Under the pieces are notes generated by a model. It saw nothing but the letters and a program-made list of their open reading frames with translations, had not been told where the DNA came from and searched no databases. Of a DNA stretch of 35,868 bases, positions 1-7,824 are shown piece after piece. Where the stretch lies: positions 1 to 35,868 of the forward strand of contig NZ_JAOCCU010000060.1 in assembly GCF_029840635.1 (NCBI RefSeq). Reading direction: 5' to 3'. Each line of letters begins with the position of its first letter. Within the stretch, counting starts at the first letter, position 1. The position numbers were made by a program, and so were the translations under genes. Origin of the DNA: Mitsuaria sp. GD03876 (lineage in GTDB: Bacteria > Pseudomonadota > Gammaproteobacteria > Burkholderiales > Burkholderiaceae_C).

Positions 1-9
1 AAACTCCCC

Positions 10-1602
10 TCACCCGGCCTGGCGGCTGATCCAGATGGCCATGCCGATCAAGCCCACCGCGTACAGGCTGACCAGGCTGCCCGAGGCGACGCCGAAGCGC
101 AGCAGGTCCACCTTCTGGCGGCGCCGGTCCTCGGGCGTCTCCTGGCGCGACACGGCGCCCAGGATCGGCAGCTCCAGGCGGTGGCGCAGCTCGTTGAGGT
201 CGTGGAACACCGGGCGGACCTGGCTCGCGGCGAAGGCGGTCAGCAACCCGGCCAGCAGCGCCACGACCATGCCCGCGGCCAGCAGCATCAGCCGGTTCGG
301 CGCCACCGGCTTGGGCGAGGCGCGCGGCGGATCGATGATGCGGAAGTCGGCCACGCCGGAGGTGTTGTCCAGGTCGGTGGACAGCGACGCGGACTCGCGG
401 CGCTCGACCATCTCCTGGTAGTTCTTCTTGATGATGTCGTAGTCGCGGTTGAGCTGCGCGAACTCGGCCTCGAGCTGCGGCGCCAGCTTGATCGCGCCCT
501 GGGCGGCGTTGTAGCGGGCCGAGTACTCGTCCACGCGGGCGCGGATCTGCGCCACTTCCACTTCCTTGGTCGCCAGCACGCGGGCCAGTTCCTGGTTGGC
601 CAGGCTGTCGTTGCGGCCGCCAGCCGCCGCGGGCTGCGACAGCGCCGCCTTCTGCAGCTCGGCGACCTCGCGCTTGCGCTGGTCTTCCAGGTCCTTGATC
701 TGGCGCCGGGTGTTGACCACGTCCGGGTGCTGGTCGGTGTAGCGCTGCTGCAGCTGGTCCAGGCCGCGCTTGAGCTCGGCGATGCGGTTGTCCAGCTCCG
801 GCGTGGCGAACTTCTGCGCGCTCTCCTGCAGCAGGCTGGACAGGCTGCCGCCGGCGGCGCTGCGCTTGGTCTCCAGGTCGAGCTGCGCCTTGGCGGCGTC
901 GCGGGCGTTGACCGCCTCGCGCAGTTGCAGCCGGGCGGCGTCGAGCTGGTTGCTGGACTCGGCCAGGCGGGCCGCGGCGTCCTTGCCGTCGGCCTGCGTC
1001 AGCTGCAGGTTGCGCAGGCGGAATTCCTTGCGGCGCGCTTCCGCTTCCTCGAGCTTGGCCTCGTAGGTCTTGATCTGCTCGTTCAGGAAGGTCGCGGCGG
1101 TGGTGCTGTCCTTGCGGCTGGCGCCCAGGCTGGACTCCATGAAGATCGACAGCAGCGAGGCCACGACCTTCTTGGAGCTCTCCGGCGAGGAGTCGCGGTA
1201 GGACAGCAGGTACAGGTTGTTGGCCGAGTTGCCGGCGGTCTGGATCGACAGGTTGCGGGTGACGCGGTCGATCAGCGCCTCCTGGTCGGCCTTGCTGGTG
1301 GCCTTGAGGTCCAGGTCGGCCATGCGGACCAGCTTCTCGACGTTGGGCCGGCTGATCAGCGTGCGGCTGAGCATGTTGACCTGCTGCTCGGTGTTGGTGA
1401 GCACGGCCATGCCCGACATCAGCGGCTTGAGGATGGACTGGGTGTCCACGTAGACGCGCGCGCTGGCCTCGTAGCGGTCGGGCACGACGAACACGACGAT
1501 GGCGGCGGCGATGCCGACCAGCCAGGCGGCGATCAGCCCGGGCCAGCGGTAGCGCCACATCCGCTTGAACACGGCCATCAGTTGCGCGATCAGGGAATCC
1601 AT
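10..1602 (-). CDS. XrtA-type polysaccharide chain-length determinant (Wzz/GNVR family)
   Basis: This 530-residue inner-membrane protein resembles the Wzz/polysaccharide co-polymerase family that sets exopolysaccharide chain length. An N-terminal membrane segment lies at about residues 19-40. A long periplasmic region rich in charged heptads follows (about 165-410, coiled coil, with repeated Ala/Glu/Lys/Arg runs). A Pro-rich stretch (PPRASPKPVAPNR) then leads into a second membrane segment at about 437-459. A third hydrophobic stretch at about 506-526 ends the protein, and this extra C-terminal segment matches the PEP-CTERM-locus version of the family. There is no fused tyrosine-kinase domain, so the kinase is probably a separate gene beyond the window edge. 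The gene follows the Wza-like lipoprotein gene in the same direction, 143 bases downstream. The family call is firm. The XrtA assignment rests on sequence memory and on the nearby PEP-CTERM gene. Confidence 0.9.
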   Translation of the reverse strand: MDSLIAQLMAVFKRMWRYRWPGLIAAWLVGIAAAIVVFVVPDRYEASARVYVDTQSILKPLMSGMAVLTNTEQQVNMLSRTLISRPNVEKLVRMADLDLKATSKADQEALIDRVTRNLSIQTAGNSANNLYLLSYRDSSPESSKKVVASLLSIFMESSLGASRKDSTTAATFLNEQIKTYEAKLEEAEARRKEFRLRNLQLTQADGKDAAARLAESSNQLDAARLQLREAVNARDAAKAQLDLETKRSAAGGSLSSLLQESAQKFATPELDNRIAELKRGLDQLQQRYTDQHPDVVNTRRQIKDLEDQRKREVAELQKAALSQPAAAGGRNDSLANQELARVLATKEVEVAQIRARVDEYSARYNAAQGAIKLAPQLEAEFAQLNRDYDIIKKNYQEMVERRESASLSTDLDNTSGVADFRIIDPPRASPKPVAPNRLMLLAAGMVVALLAGLLTAFAASQVRPVFHDLNELRHRLELPILGAVSRQETPEDRRRQKVDLLRFGVASGSLVSLYAVGLIGMAIWISRQAG

Positions 1603-1745
1603 GCGGCGGTCTCGGTTGCGCCGGCGTCGTGGCCGGCGGTGCCCGGCGCGGAGCGCTCAGGGACTGCGGGAATCGGGCGCGGCCGCGTCGCGGCGGCCTG
1701 CGCGGAAGACGACGGGGCGGCCGGACGCGGCGCGCCGGGCGCCGC

Positions 1746-2384
1746 TCAGAAGAAGCTCTGCGGAATGATCAGGATGTCGCCCGGGCGCATCTCGACGTTG
1801 GCCGACACGTCGCCGCGGCGGATCAGGTCCTTCAGGCGCACCGAGTACTGCTTGTTGCCTTCGGCGGTGCGCAGGATGGTGGCGGAGTTGCCGGCGGCGA
1901 AGTCGGTCAGGCCGCCCACGGCGATCATCACGTCCAGCAGCGTCATCTTCTGCTTGTAGGGCAGGAACTGCGGCTTGGCGGCTTCGCCGACGACGCGGAT
2001 CTGCTCGCTGTACGGGCCGACGAAGCTGGTGACGATCACGGTGACGACCGGGTCGCGCACGTACTTGCCAAGCTGCTTCTCGATGTCGCGGGCGATCTCG
2101 ACGGAGTTCTTGCCCTGCACCGGCAGCTCGTCGATCAGCGGGGCGGCGATCTTGCCGTCGGGGCGGACCGGCACCGTCTGCGACAGCTCCGGGTTGCGCC
2201 ACACGATGATGTTGAGGTTGTCGCCGGCGCCGACGACGTAGCTGTAGTCGGCCTGCGAGGCGGACACCGGCGCGGGGGGCAGGCTGCCGGTGGTCGAGCA
2301 TCCGGCCAGCACGGCCAGGAGACCCAGCAGCGCGGCCTGGGCCGCCTTCATGGAAGCGATCTTCGATCCAATGTTCTTCATCAT
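1746..2384 (-). CDS. Wza-like polysaccharide export lipoprotein (XrtA/PEP-CTERM locus type)
   Basis: This is a periplasmic/outer-membrane polysaccharide export protein of 212 residues. A lipoprotein signal ending LLAVLAGC places the lipidated Cys near residue 28. A Poly_export (SBB) domain follows (YVVGAGDNLNIIVWRNPELS), then SLBB-like beta-grasp repeats containing VVGEAAKPQ and the closing MRPGDILIIPQSFF. The protein is shorter than E. coli Wza (about 380 residues), as is usual for the exosortase-associated form, so it may not build the full Wza alpha-helical barrel. Two adjacent ATG codons (2384 and 2381) sit 5 and 8 bases after an AGGGG Shine-Dalgarno. An in-frame upstream ATG at 2417 lacks one. 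It probably works with the downstream chain-length determinant in exporting the polysaccharide. Confidence 0.88.
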   Translation of the reverse strand: MMKNIGSKIASMKAAQAALLGLLAVLAGCSTTGSLPPAPVSASQADYSYVVGAGDNLNIIVWRNPELSQTVPVRPDGKIAAPLIDELPVQGKNSVEIARDIEKQLGKYVRDPVVTVIVTSFVGPYSEQIRVVGEAAKPQFLPYKQKMTLLDVMIAVGGLTDFAAGNSATILRTAEGNKQYSVRLKDLIRRGDVSANVEMRPGDILIIPQSFF

Positions 2385-2587
2385 GTCCACCCCTGCAGGA
2401 AGCTGCCCGGATTCCACCTCAGCGCGCCCGGGTGTGGAACCCCCTGGACTGAGGGCGATCCCTCCCTGACGTGAAGGATTTCCGTGCTAGCCGGTCCGGC
2501 CCGGGAACCCTTTCCCGCGAGGCCTCCGGCGGTACCCGCGATTCCCGCGAATCGGCGCCGAAACAACTCGGATACATATCGGCCGCG
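2385..2587 (-). promoter_or_regulatory. Leader region of the polysaccharide export genes with three CCCGCGA copies
   Basis: This non-coding 203-base stretch lies between the ThiF-like gene and the Wza-like gene, so it should hold the promoter or leader of the export genes. The heptamer CCCGCGA occurs three times within 37 bases (2514-2520, 2535-2541, 2544-2550, plus strand). The last two copies flank a short inverted pair, GATTC/GAATC. A GCCGATAT octamer (minus strand, 2576-2583) resembles a sigma-28 -10 element but has a poor -35. No clear sigma-70 promoter was found. The regulatory role is inferred. Confidence 0.3.
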
Positions 2588-3469
2588 TCACCGCCCCTTG
2601 AGCACCGGCTTGATCAGCGAGATCAGCAGGCGCTGCAGCGGATGGGAGTTTCCGCCGGGCCGCCAGGTGTGCTTGAGGGTGCCGCGATAGGCGTCGAAAT
2701 GCATGCCCCAGGGCGCGGCGCGCAGCCGCCCGCGATTCAGCAGCAGCTTGAGCACCTGGGTGCCCATCAGGCCGGCGCACAACTCGCAGGCCATACCGGT
2801 GGACGGGCCGCGCCGCTCCTTGAAGTTGACCGCCTCGGGCACCACCAGATACTGCCGGCTGAGCATCGCCGGCGATACCCCGGCGATGAAGCGCGCATAT
2901 TGGTCCTCGTGGTCGCGGCCCTCGACCTGGAAATAGTCCTCGAAACTCATGCCGGTGGGGCTGAAGTAGAGGAACGCGGTGCCCATCCCCAGAGGGGCGG
3001 CGGTCATCGCGGGAATGCCCAGCTCGCGGCAGCGGCGAAACACCTTGCGGCGGACTTCGAGGACGAAGAAATCGAGGCTGTCGACATACACGTCGACGTC
3101 CTTGAGGAAATCGTCGAGGTTGGCGTCGGTGACGCCTTCGGGAAACAGGCGCAGGTCGCTTTCGGGATTGATGTCGCGGGCCATCTCGGCGACGGCCTGG
3201 ATCTTGGGCCGGCCCATCGACGACATGAAGGCGGCGGCCTGCCGATTCATGTTGTGGACGTCGAATTCGTCGAAGTCCGCGATATTGAAATTGGCGATGC
3301 CCAGGCGCGACAGCGCCAACACATGCGCGCCGCCGACCCCGCCCAATCCGGCCACCGCGACGCGCGCCCGGCGCAGGCGCTGCTGCTCGTCCTTCGTGAC
3401 CCAGCCGATATTGCGCGAGAAGGCGCGGTCGTAATCGAAGACAAAACCGGGGGCGGCGTCGCGGGTCAT
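2588..3469 (-). CDS. ThiF/MoeB/HesA-family E1-like adenylyltransferase
   Basis: This 293-residue protein belongs to the E1/ThiF fold, whose members adenylate the C-terminus of a small protein or a carboxylate. The nucleotide-binding loop GLGGVGG is at residues 41-47. It is followed by the acidic DFDEFD stretch (65-70) and the NMNRQ motif (73-77), equivalent to the NLNRQ that contacts ATP in MoeB and ThiF. A single CxxC (ACELCAG) lies in the C-terminal third. The second CxxC of the usual zinc site was not seen, so zinc binding may be lost. No ubiquitin-like partner, rhodanese or thiazole gene is nearby. The start was chosen at 3469, where AGGGAG lies five bases upstream, rather than at the in-frame ATG at 3505. 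Its partner and product are unknown. It sits between the export genes and the PEP-CTERM gene. Confidence 0.85.
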   Translation of the reverse strand: MTRDAAPGFVFDYDRAFSRNIGWVTKDEQQRLRRARVAVAGLGGVGGAHVLALSRLGIANFNIADFDEFDVHNMNRQAAAFMSSMGRPKIQAVAEMARDINPESDLRLFPEGVTDANLDDFLKDVDVYVDSLDFFVLEVRRKVFRRCRELGIPAMTAAPLGMGTAFLYFSPTGMSFEDYFQVEGRDHEDQYARFIAGVSPAMLSRQYLVVPEAVNFKERRGPSTGMACELCAGLMGTQVLKLLLNRGRLRAAPWGMHFDAYRGTLKHTWRPGGNSHPLQRLLISLIKPVLKGR

Positions 3470-3907
3470 GGGTTCTCCCTTATTCGAATCGTTCGACCGG
3501 GGCACGGATCCGGCGCCGCGGGGCGTCCTGCCGCGCCTGTCGCCTTTTCACCTTGTCGCCTTGCCGCGCCGGCCCGTGCGGGCGCGCGTCACGCGTTGGC
3601 GGTCAAAGGGAGCGAGTATGCGCCCGCGCCGCGGCGGCGAACGCGCGAAAAACCGGGTCGCCGGGGGGCGGCGCGAGGGCGGCGCCGGGCCCCGCGCCCT
3701 GCCCTCGACACCCCCGCGAATGTGGTGGAACGCGCTGTCGAAAAACTTGACAGGAACCGCCCAGGAATCCCGCATTCAATTGTCAAGTCGTTGATTCACA
3801 AGGACTTGAGGGGGCTGGCACGGTCCTCGCTTTGTTGTCGGGCAAGGAGCCGGCACGTGCCGCTTCCTCACGTGCATCTGGCAAGACGCATCCTCAAGGA
3901 GAGACAC
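3470..3907. other. Divergent intergenic region between ThiF-like and PEP-CTERM genes
   Basis: This is a 438-base non-coding region. The half nearest the ThiF-like gene is extremely GC-rich, with no recognisable element. The half nearest the PEP-CTERM gene holds inverted repeats built on CTTGACA/TGTCAAG and GTCAAGTC/GACTTGA (3746-3809), a sigma-54 promoter (3816-3831) and a strong AAGGAG ribosome-binding site just before 3908. No small gene was convincing here. Confidence 0.6.
3816..3831 (+). promoter_or_regulatory. Sigma-54 (RpoN) promoter for the PEP-CTERM gene
   Basis: The sequence TGGCACG-GTCC-TCGCT matches the sigma-54 consensus TGGCACGrNNNTTGCW except for one base in the -12 box. The invariant GG (3817-3818) and GC (3829-3830) are separated by exactly ten bases. 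Predicted transcription start is about 3842, giving a leader of about 65 bases. RpoN together with the PrsK/PrsR two-component pair is known to drive PEP-CTERM genes in other betaproteobacteria, which supports the call. Confidence 0.75.
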
Positions 3908-4864
3908 ATGTTCAAGCAAGCAAAGCTCGCACTGGCAGCCGTGGCGCTGGCAGCCGCGACGTTGCCGGCGATGGCAGCGCCGCTGTACATCAACACCGGG
4001 CAAGACTTCAACCTGGACCCCAACGGCCTGACGACGACCGCGGTGTTCGACCAGCTGGGTTACTCCGGCACGCTGGCCACCTCGATCTACCTGGGCTCGC
4101 CGACCGTTCCGGGCACCACGGTGATCGACACCAACATCCCGTCGGTGATGAACAGCTTCGGCTTCAGCGCCGGCACCAAGCCGACGATCGATGGCGGCAG
4201 CGCGCCGTTCGCTTACCCGAACGCCCCGTCGCAGACCAACATCGACTCGCTGAACAACCCGCGTCCGGGCAATGACCTGAACGGCTTCACCGGCGGCGTG
4301 GGCTTCCCGCAGTACGGCGCTGGCGCCGTCGGCGGCCTGGGCGGTGCCTGGGGCCTGACGTACCAGTACCAGATCGTGGGCACCACGGTGGACCGCGACG
4401 GCGACGGCGTCTCCGACTACGTGGCCTACACCGGCGGCATCTTCCGCGTGTTCTATCAGAGCGCCGCTTCTGATCCGAACAACGGCAAGGAAGTCCTGCG
4501 CCTGGTGGTGACCGGCTCCGACATCCAGCTGACCAACCTGAATGTCAAGGGCTACGTCGACTACAGCTACGCGGGTGGCGACACCTTCGTCCAGAACTTC
4601 TTCAACTCCGGTGAAGGCCTGGGCTCGCTGTACGACAACTGGCTGCACAACAACATCTCGGTGAGCTGGGTGCTGGACACCAACGTGGATCCCCCGATCC
4701 CGACCCCGGACCAGCTGTGGAACACCGGCTCCGGCCTGATCCGCCAGTCGACCCTGGACGGTTCGCTGGTGATCAACGTGCCGGAACCGGGCTCCCTGGC
4801 CCTGGCCGGCCTGGCCCTGGCGGGCCTGGGCTTCGCCCAACGCCGCCGCAGCCTGCGCAAGTAA
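3908..4864 (+). CDS. PEP-CTERM sorting domain protein (exosortase substrate)
   Basis: This is a secreted 318-residue protein with an exosortase sorting signal. An N-terminal signal peptide (about residues 1-23, MFKQAKL... ending AMA) precedes a Gly/Asn/Thr/Tyr-rich, cysteine-free body typical of extracellular beta-structured matrix proteins. A calcium-binding-like loop DRDGDGVSD is at 162-170. The C-terminus (about 291-318) is the classical tripartite signal: VPEP, a hydrophobic helix, then an Arg-rich end QRRRSLRK. In this family the exosortase is thought to cleave near the PEP motif and release or anchor the protein with the polysaccharide. Translation starts at 3908, four bases after AAGGAGAG. 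A sigma-54 promoter lies upstream and a terminator follows. The body could not be assigned to a named family. A role in floc or biofilm matrix is inferred. Confidence 0.92.
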   Translation: MFKQAKLALAAVALAAATLPAMAAPLYINTGQDFNLDPNGLTTTAVFDQLGYSGTLATSIYLGSPTVPGTTVIDTNIPSVMNSFGFSAGTKPTIDGGSAPFAYPNAPSQTNIDSLNNPRPGNDLNGFTGGVGFPQYGAGAVGGLGGAWGLTYQYQIVGTTVDRDGDGVSDYVAYTGGIFRVFYQSAASDPNNGKEVLRLVVTGSDIQLTNLNVKGYVDYSYAGGDTFVQNFFNSGEGLGSLYDNWLHNNISVSWVLDTNVDPPIPTPDQLWNTGSGLIRQSTLDGSLVINVPEPGSLALAGLALAGLGFAQRRRSLRK

Positions 4865-4885
4865 TCGGGATTTCTCCCGGATGCG

Positions 4886-4912
4886 AAAGCCGCCCCTCGG
4901 GGCGGCTTTTTT
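4886..4912 (+). terminator. Rho-independent terminator of the PEP-CTERM gene
   Basis: GCCGCCCC (4889-4896) pairs with GGGGCGGC (4899-4906), extended by AAA/TTT, and is followed by six T residues. It starts 21 bases after the stop codon. Confidence 0.9.
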
Positions 4913-4962
4913 CATGGGTGGATCGCCTCGAGCTCGCCTCGGATCCGCCTCGATCGGGCAAT

Positions 4963-4990
4963 GAAAAGACCGCCTCCCGGGGCGGTCTCT
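4963..4990 (-). terminator. Rho-independent terminator of the secretion operon
   Basis: On the minus strand AGACCGCC pairs with GGCGGTCT (arms 4967-4974 and 4981-4988, 6-base loop) and is followed by TTTTC. It lies about 25 bases past the TolC-family stop codon, so it ends the glycosyltransferase/secretion operon. Confidence 0.8.
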
Positions 4991-5013
4991 TCAGGGGCGA
5001 GCGGGGCCGAGGG

Positions 5014-6426
5014 TCAGCGCAGCGGCGTCACCACGCCCCGCCCTTGCGACCAGATGATCGCCACGACCTGCTGCGCGTCGTACAGCGCGTTCACGTGGGC
5101 GATGCGCATCGAGTAGTAGTCGCCTTCCGCGGCCATTACGTCGAACAGCGAGCGCTTGCCGAGTTGCTGCCACTGCTGCAGCGTGAAGCCGCGCACCCGC
5201 TCGCTGTTGCGCAGGATGTCCACCAGGCGGCGCGAGCGGTCCAGCGACGACGAGGCCGCCTCGAACATCTCCTGCACGCGGTAGCGCTTGGCGTCGATCG
5301 TCTCGTCGCGCTGCAGCGACGCGGCCTGGGCGCGCCGGCGCGCCGAGGTCAGCGCCGAGTCCGCGCCCGGCTGCACGATCGGGATGTTCACCGTCACGCC
5401 GCCGACCCAGTCGGTCTGCCGCGCCTGCCCCACCGTGGTGTTGCCGCTGACCAGCAGGCTCACGCTGGGCTGCTGCCCGGCGCGCACCGATTCCGCGTAG
5501 CTGCGCTGCGCCTGCGCCTGCGCCGCCGCGGCGGACACGTCCGGCGAGACCATCACGTCGGCCAGCATCTCATTCAGGTCGGGCAATCGCGCCAGCACCG
5601 CGCTCATCGCCGCGCCGCGCGGCAGCTCGTCGCCGACGAAGCGCTTCAGGCGCACCTCCGTCTGGCGCAGCGCCGACGTGGTCTGCTCGTACGACAGGTC
5701 GGCCTGCTGCAGGCTCTTCTGTGCCTGCACCAGCTCGCTGGCGCGGCCGCGGTCGGCCTTGGTGATGATGTCCAGCGCCTCGACCAGGCAGGCCATCTTG
5801 CGCACGTACTGGCTGTAGACCTGCGCCTGGAGCTGGTAGCGGCCGCGGTCCAGCGCCAGCGACACCGTCTGCAGCGCGACCTGCTCCTCGGCGCTCGACT
5901 GCCCGTAGCGCGCGGCGTCGAGCAACTGCGACTTCCATTCGGTCAGCTTGGTGATGCGGCCCGAGTCGTAGATCGGTGCCGTCACGCTCAGCGAGCCGCG
6001 GCCCTGCATGCCGCTGGTGTGCGTGCCGGGACCGTCGCCCGGCAGGATGGTGCCGGTGTTGGCGCCGGTCAGGCCCAGCGTCACCGTGGGCATGCGCTGC
6101 GCCTTGGCTTCCTGGTAGTCGGCCTCGGCCGCCTGCGTCAGCAGCCGGGTCGCGCCCAGCGCCTTGCTGCGGTTGAGCGCGCGGTTGACCAGGTCCTGCA
6201 GCTGCGTGCGCGGGTCCGAGTCGCCGATGTCCAGCAGCGCGGTGTCCTTGGCGGACAGCTGCGCGGGGGGCAAGGTGCGCTCGTCGGAGCAGCGGCTGGG
6301 CGGCGGGTCCTGCGCGAGGGCGGGCGCGCTGAACGCGGCGAGCGCGGTCGCGACGACGGCGGCCCCGGCGGACAGGCGAAAGGTGGAAGTGCGCCGCAAG
6401 CTCGGGCGCCGAGTGGTGTCGGTCAT
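5014..6426 (-). CDS. TolC-family outer-membrane channel of a type I secretion system
   Basis: This is an outer-membrane efflux/secretion duct of 470 residues. A signal peptide with an Arg-rich start and the end SAPALAQD covers about residues 1-39. Two OEP-type repeats follow, each alternating strands and long Ala/Gln/Arg-rich helices. The beta-strand segments are recognisable (TVTLGLTGANTG and SVSLLVSGNTTVG), as are the terminal ERVRGFTLQQWQQLGKRSLFDVMAAEGDYY and NALYDAQQ motifs common in TolC/LapE proteins. It is last in the operon, 167 bases after the adaptor gene, with a hairpin in the gap. Ribosome-binding signals are weak. The start was set at 6426 (MTDTT) because it gives a sensible signal peptide; an ATG at 6510 is also in frame. 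With the ABC and HlyD partners it should form the trans-envelope export channel. Confidence 0.9.
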   Translation of the reverse strand: MTDTTRRPSLRRTSTFRLSAGAAVVATALAAFSAPALAQDPPPSRCSDERTLPPAQLSAKDTALLDIGDSDPRTQLQDLVNRALNRSKALGATRLLTQAAEADYQEAKAQRMPTVTLGLTGANTGTILPGDGPGTHTSGMQGRGSLSVTAPIYDSGRITKLTEWKSQLLDAARYGQSSAEEQVALQTVSLALDRGRYQLQAQVYSQYVRKMACLVEALDIITKADRGRASELVQAQKSLQQADLSYEQTTSALRQTEVRLKRFVGDELPRGAAMSAVLARLPDLNEMLADVMVSPDVSAAAAQAQAQRSYAESVRAGQQPSVSLLVSGNTTVGQARQTDWVGGVTVNIPIVQPGADSALTSARRRAQAASLQRDETIDAKRYRVQEMFEAASSSLDRSRRLVDILRNSERVRGFTLQQWQQLGKRSLFDVMAAEGDYYSMRIAHVNALYDAQQVVAIIWSQGRGVVTPLR

Positions 6427-6542
6427 GGTCACGCGTACTGCAAGCAATTTCCCATGGCCTCTACTGGACCATTCCAGCGGGAAATCGAACCCGCGATAAG
6501 CGGCGCGCAACCGGCCTGTTCGTGACCTTGCGCCGAGCCTTA

Positions 6543-6572
6543 CAAATGAAACCGCCCGCTCGAGGCGGGCAG
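6543..6572 (-). terminator. Possible attenuating hairpin between adaptor and TolC genes
   Basis: On the minus strand GCCCGC and GCGGGC form a stem around CTCGA, followed by GGTTTCATTT. The T-run is broken, so it could be a leaky terminator or an mRNA-stabilising hairpin that lowers TolC expression relative to the upstream genes. Weak support. Confidence 0.35.
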
Positions 6573-6593
6573 CGGATCGGCAGGTGGGCGGTC

Positions 6594-7802
6594 TCAGCGC
6601 TCCCGGAGCGCTTCCTTGGACTTCATCATCGGGCGCAGGAGGTAGCTCAGCACGGAGCGCTCGCCGGTGCGGATGTCCACCATCGCCGTCATGCCGGGGA
6701 TGACCGGCAGCGGCTCACCCTTGGCGCGCAGCGTGTTGTGCTCGGCGGTGATCAGCACCCGGTAGTAGGTGCCCTCGTTGTTCTTCTCGGTCTCGCCCAG
6801 CGCGTCGGGGCTGACGTACTCGATCTTCCCGTGCAGCCCGCCGTTGACGTTGAAGTCGTAGCCGTTGAGCTTGACGATCGCCGACTGGCCGACCTGGATG
6901 TAGCCGATGTCCTTGGGCTTGATGCGCGCCTCCACCAGGATGCGCGGACCGATCGGCACGATCTCCATGATCGGCGAGCCCGAGGTGATGACGCCGCCCA
7001 CGGTGTTCATCTTGATGTTCTTGACCAGCCCCTTGACCGGCGACTTCAGCACCGAGCGCGTCACCGCGTCGCGGCGCACCACGAGCTGCTCGTCGAGCTG
7101 CGCGAGATCCGTCTGCGCCTTGGACAGCTCCGTGCTCGCGTCCTGGCGGAAGCGGCTGATGCGCTCGTTGCGCTGCTGCTGCAGCTCGTTGACCTGGCGC
7201 GTGACCCGCATCACCTCGACGTTGGACATCAGCCCCTTGGACGCCATGTCCTGCGCCAGCTTCTGCTCGGTGGCCAGCAGCCCGATGCTGCGGTTGATGC
7301 TGGAGGTGGCCTCGTCGAGCACGCGGCGGCGGGTGTCGAAGACCTCGTTCTCGCTGTCCACCAGGCGCTGCACGCCCTTGACCTCGTCGGGGAACTTCAG
7401 CGGCACGCCCAGCGCCTCGGCGCGCAGCCGCGCCACCTGCGCCATCAGGCCCAGGCGCTTGGCCTGGCTCTCGTTCTCGGCGGCCTCGGCGCGGGTCGGG
7501 TCGAGCTCGGCCAGTGCCTGTCCGGCCTCGACCTCCTCGCCCTCGTGCACCAGCAGCTTGCCCAGCGTGCCGGATTCGAGGCTGGCGATGACCTGCTCCT
7601 TGCCGTCGGGCACGATGCGCGCGTCGCTGCGGGTGACCTCGTCCACCGTGGCCAGCGACGACCAGACCAGCCCCACCAGCAGCACCGCCGCCATCAGGTA
7701 GAGCGCCCAGACGGCGCGCGGCAGCGGCTCGTCGATCAGCGCCGACTGGACGCTGCCGACGAACAGGCCTTCTTCACGGCTGAGGGTGTGGGACTTGGAC
7801 AT
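6594..7802 (-). CDS. HlyD/LapC-type membrane-fusion (adaptor) protein
   Basis: This 402-residue periplasmic adaptor links the inner-membrane ABC exporter to the TolC channel. A short cytoplasmic N-terminus precedes one membrane segment (about residues 30-52). A biotinyl-lipoyl-like half-motif follows (SLESGTLGKLLVHEGEEVEAGQALAELDP), then long helical hairpins (about 105-245). The second lipoyl half (SPVKGLVKNIKMNTVGGVITSGSPIMEIVP) and a beta-barrel domain (KPKDIGYIQVGQSAIVKLNGYDF) come next. The closing PVIPGMTAMVDIRTGERSVLSYLLRP is the C-terminal signature of type I secretion adaptors. Length agrees with LapC/HlyD proteins. The gene starts 22 bases after the ABC gene in the same operon. Confidence 0.93.
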   Translation of the reverse strand: MSKSHTLSREEGLFVGSVQSALIDEPLPRAVWALYLMAAVLLVGLVWSSLATVDEVTRSDARIVPDGKEQVIASLESGTLGKLLVHEGEEVEAGQALAELDPTRAEAAENESQAKRLGLMAQVARLRAEALGVPLKFPDEVKGVQRLVDSENEVFDTRRRVLDEATSSINRSIGLLATEQKLAQDMASKGLMSNVEVMRVTRQVNELQQQRNERISRFRQDASTELSKAQTDLAQLDEQLVVRRDAVTRSVLKSPVKGLVKNIKMNTVGGVITSGSPIMEIVPIGPRILVEARIKPKDIGYIQVGQSAIVKLNGYDFNVNGGLHGKIEYVSPDALGETEKNNEGTYYRVLITAEHNTLRAKGEPLPVIPGMTAMVDIRTGERSVLSYLLRPMMKSKEALRER

Positions 7803-7824
7803 GACGCGGACTTCGACGCGGGGT

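Noticed and set aside
2576-2602. Second sigma-28-like site (GCCGATAT, minus strand) before the Wza-like gene
   Set aside because: The -10 matches 7/8, but the -35 (TCAAGGGG) matches only 4/8, the spacer is 10 rather than 11, and it overlaps the end of the ThiF-like gene.
2471-3907. N-terminal extension of the PEP-CTERM frame
   Set aside because: The frame is open far upstream, but it runs antisense through the ThiF-like gene. The signal peptide, AAGGAG and sigma-54 promoter place the real start at 3908.
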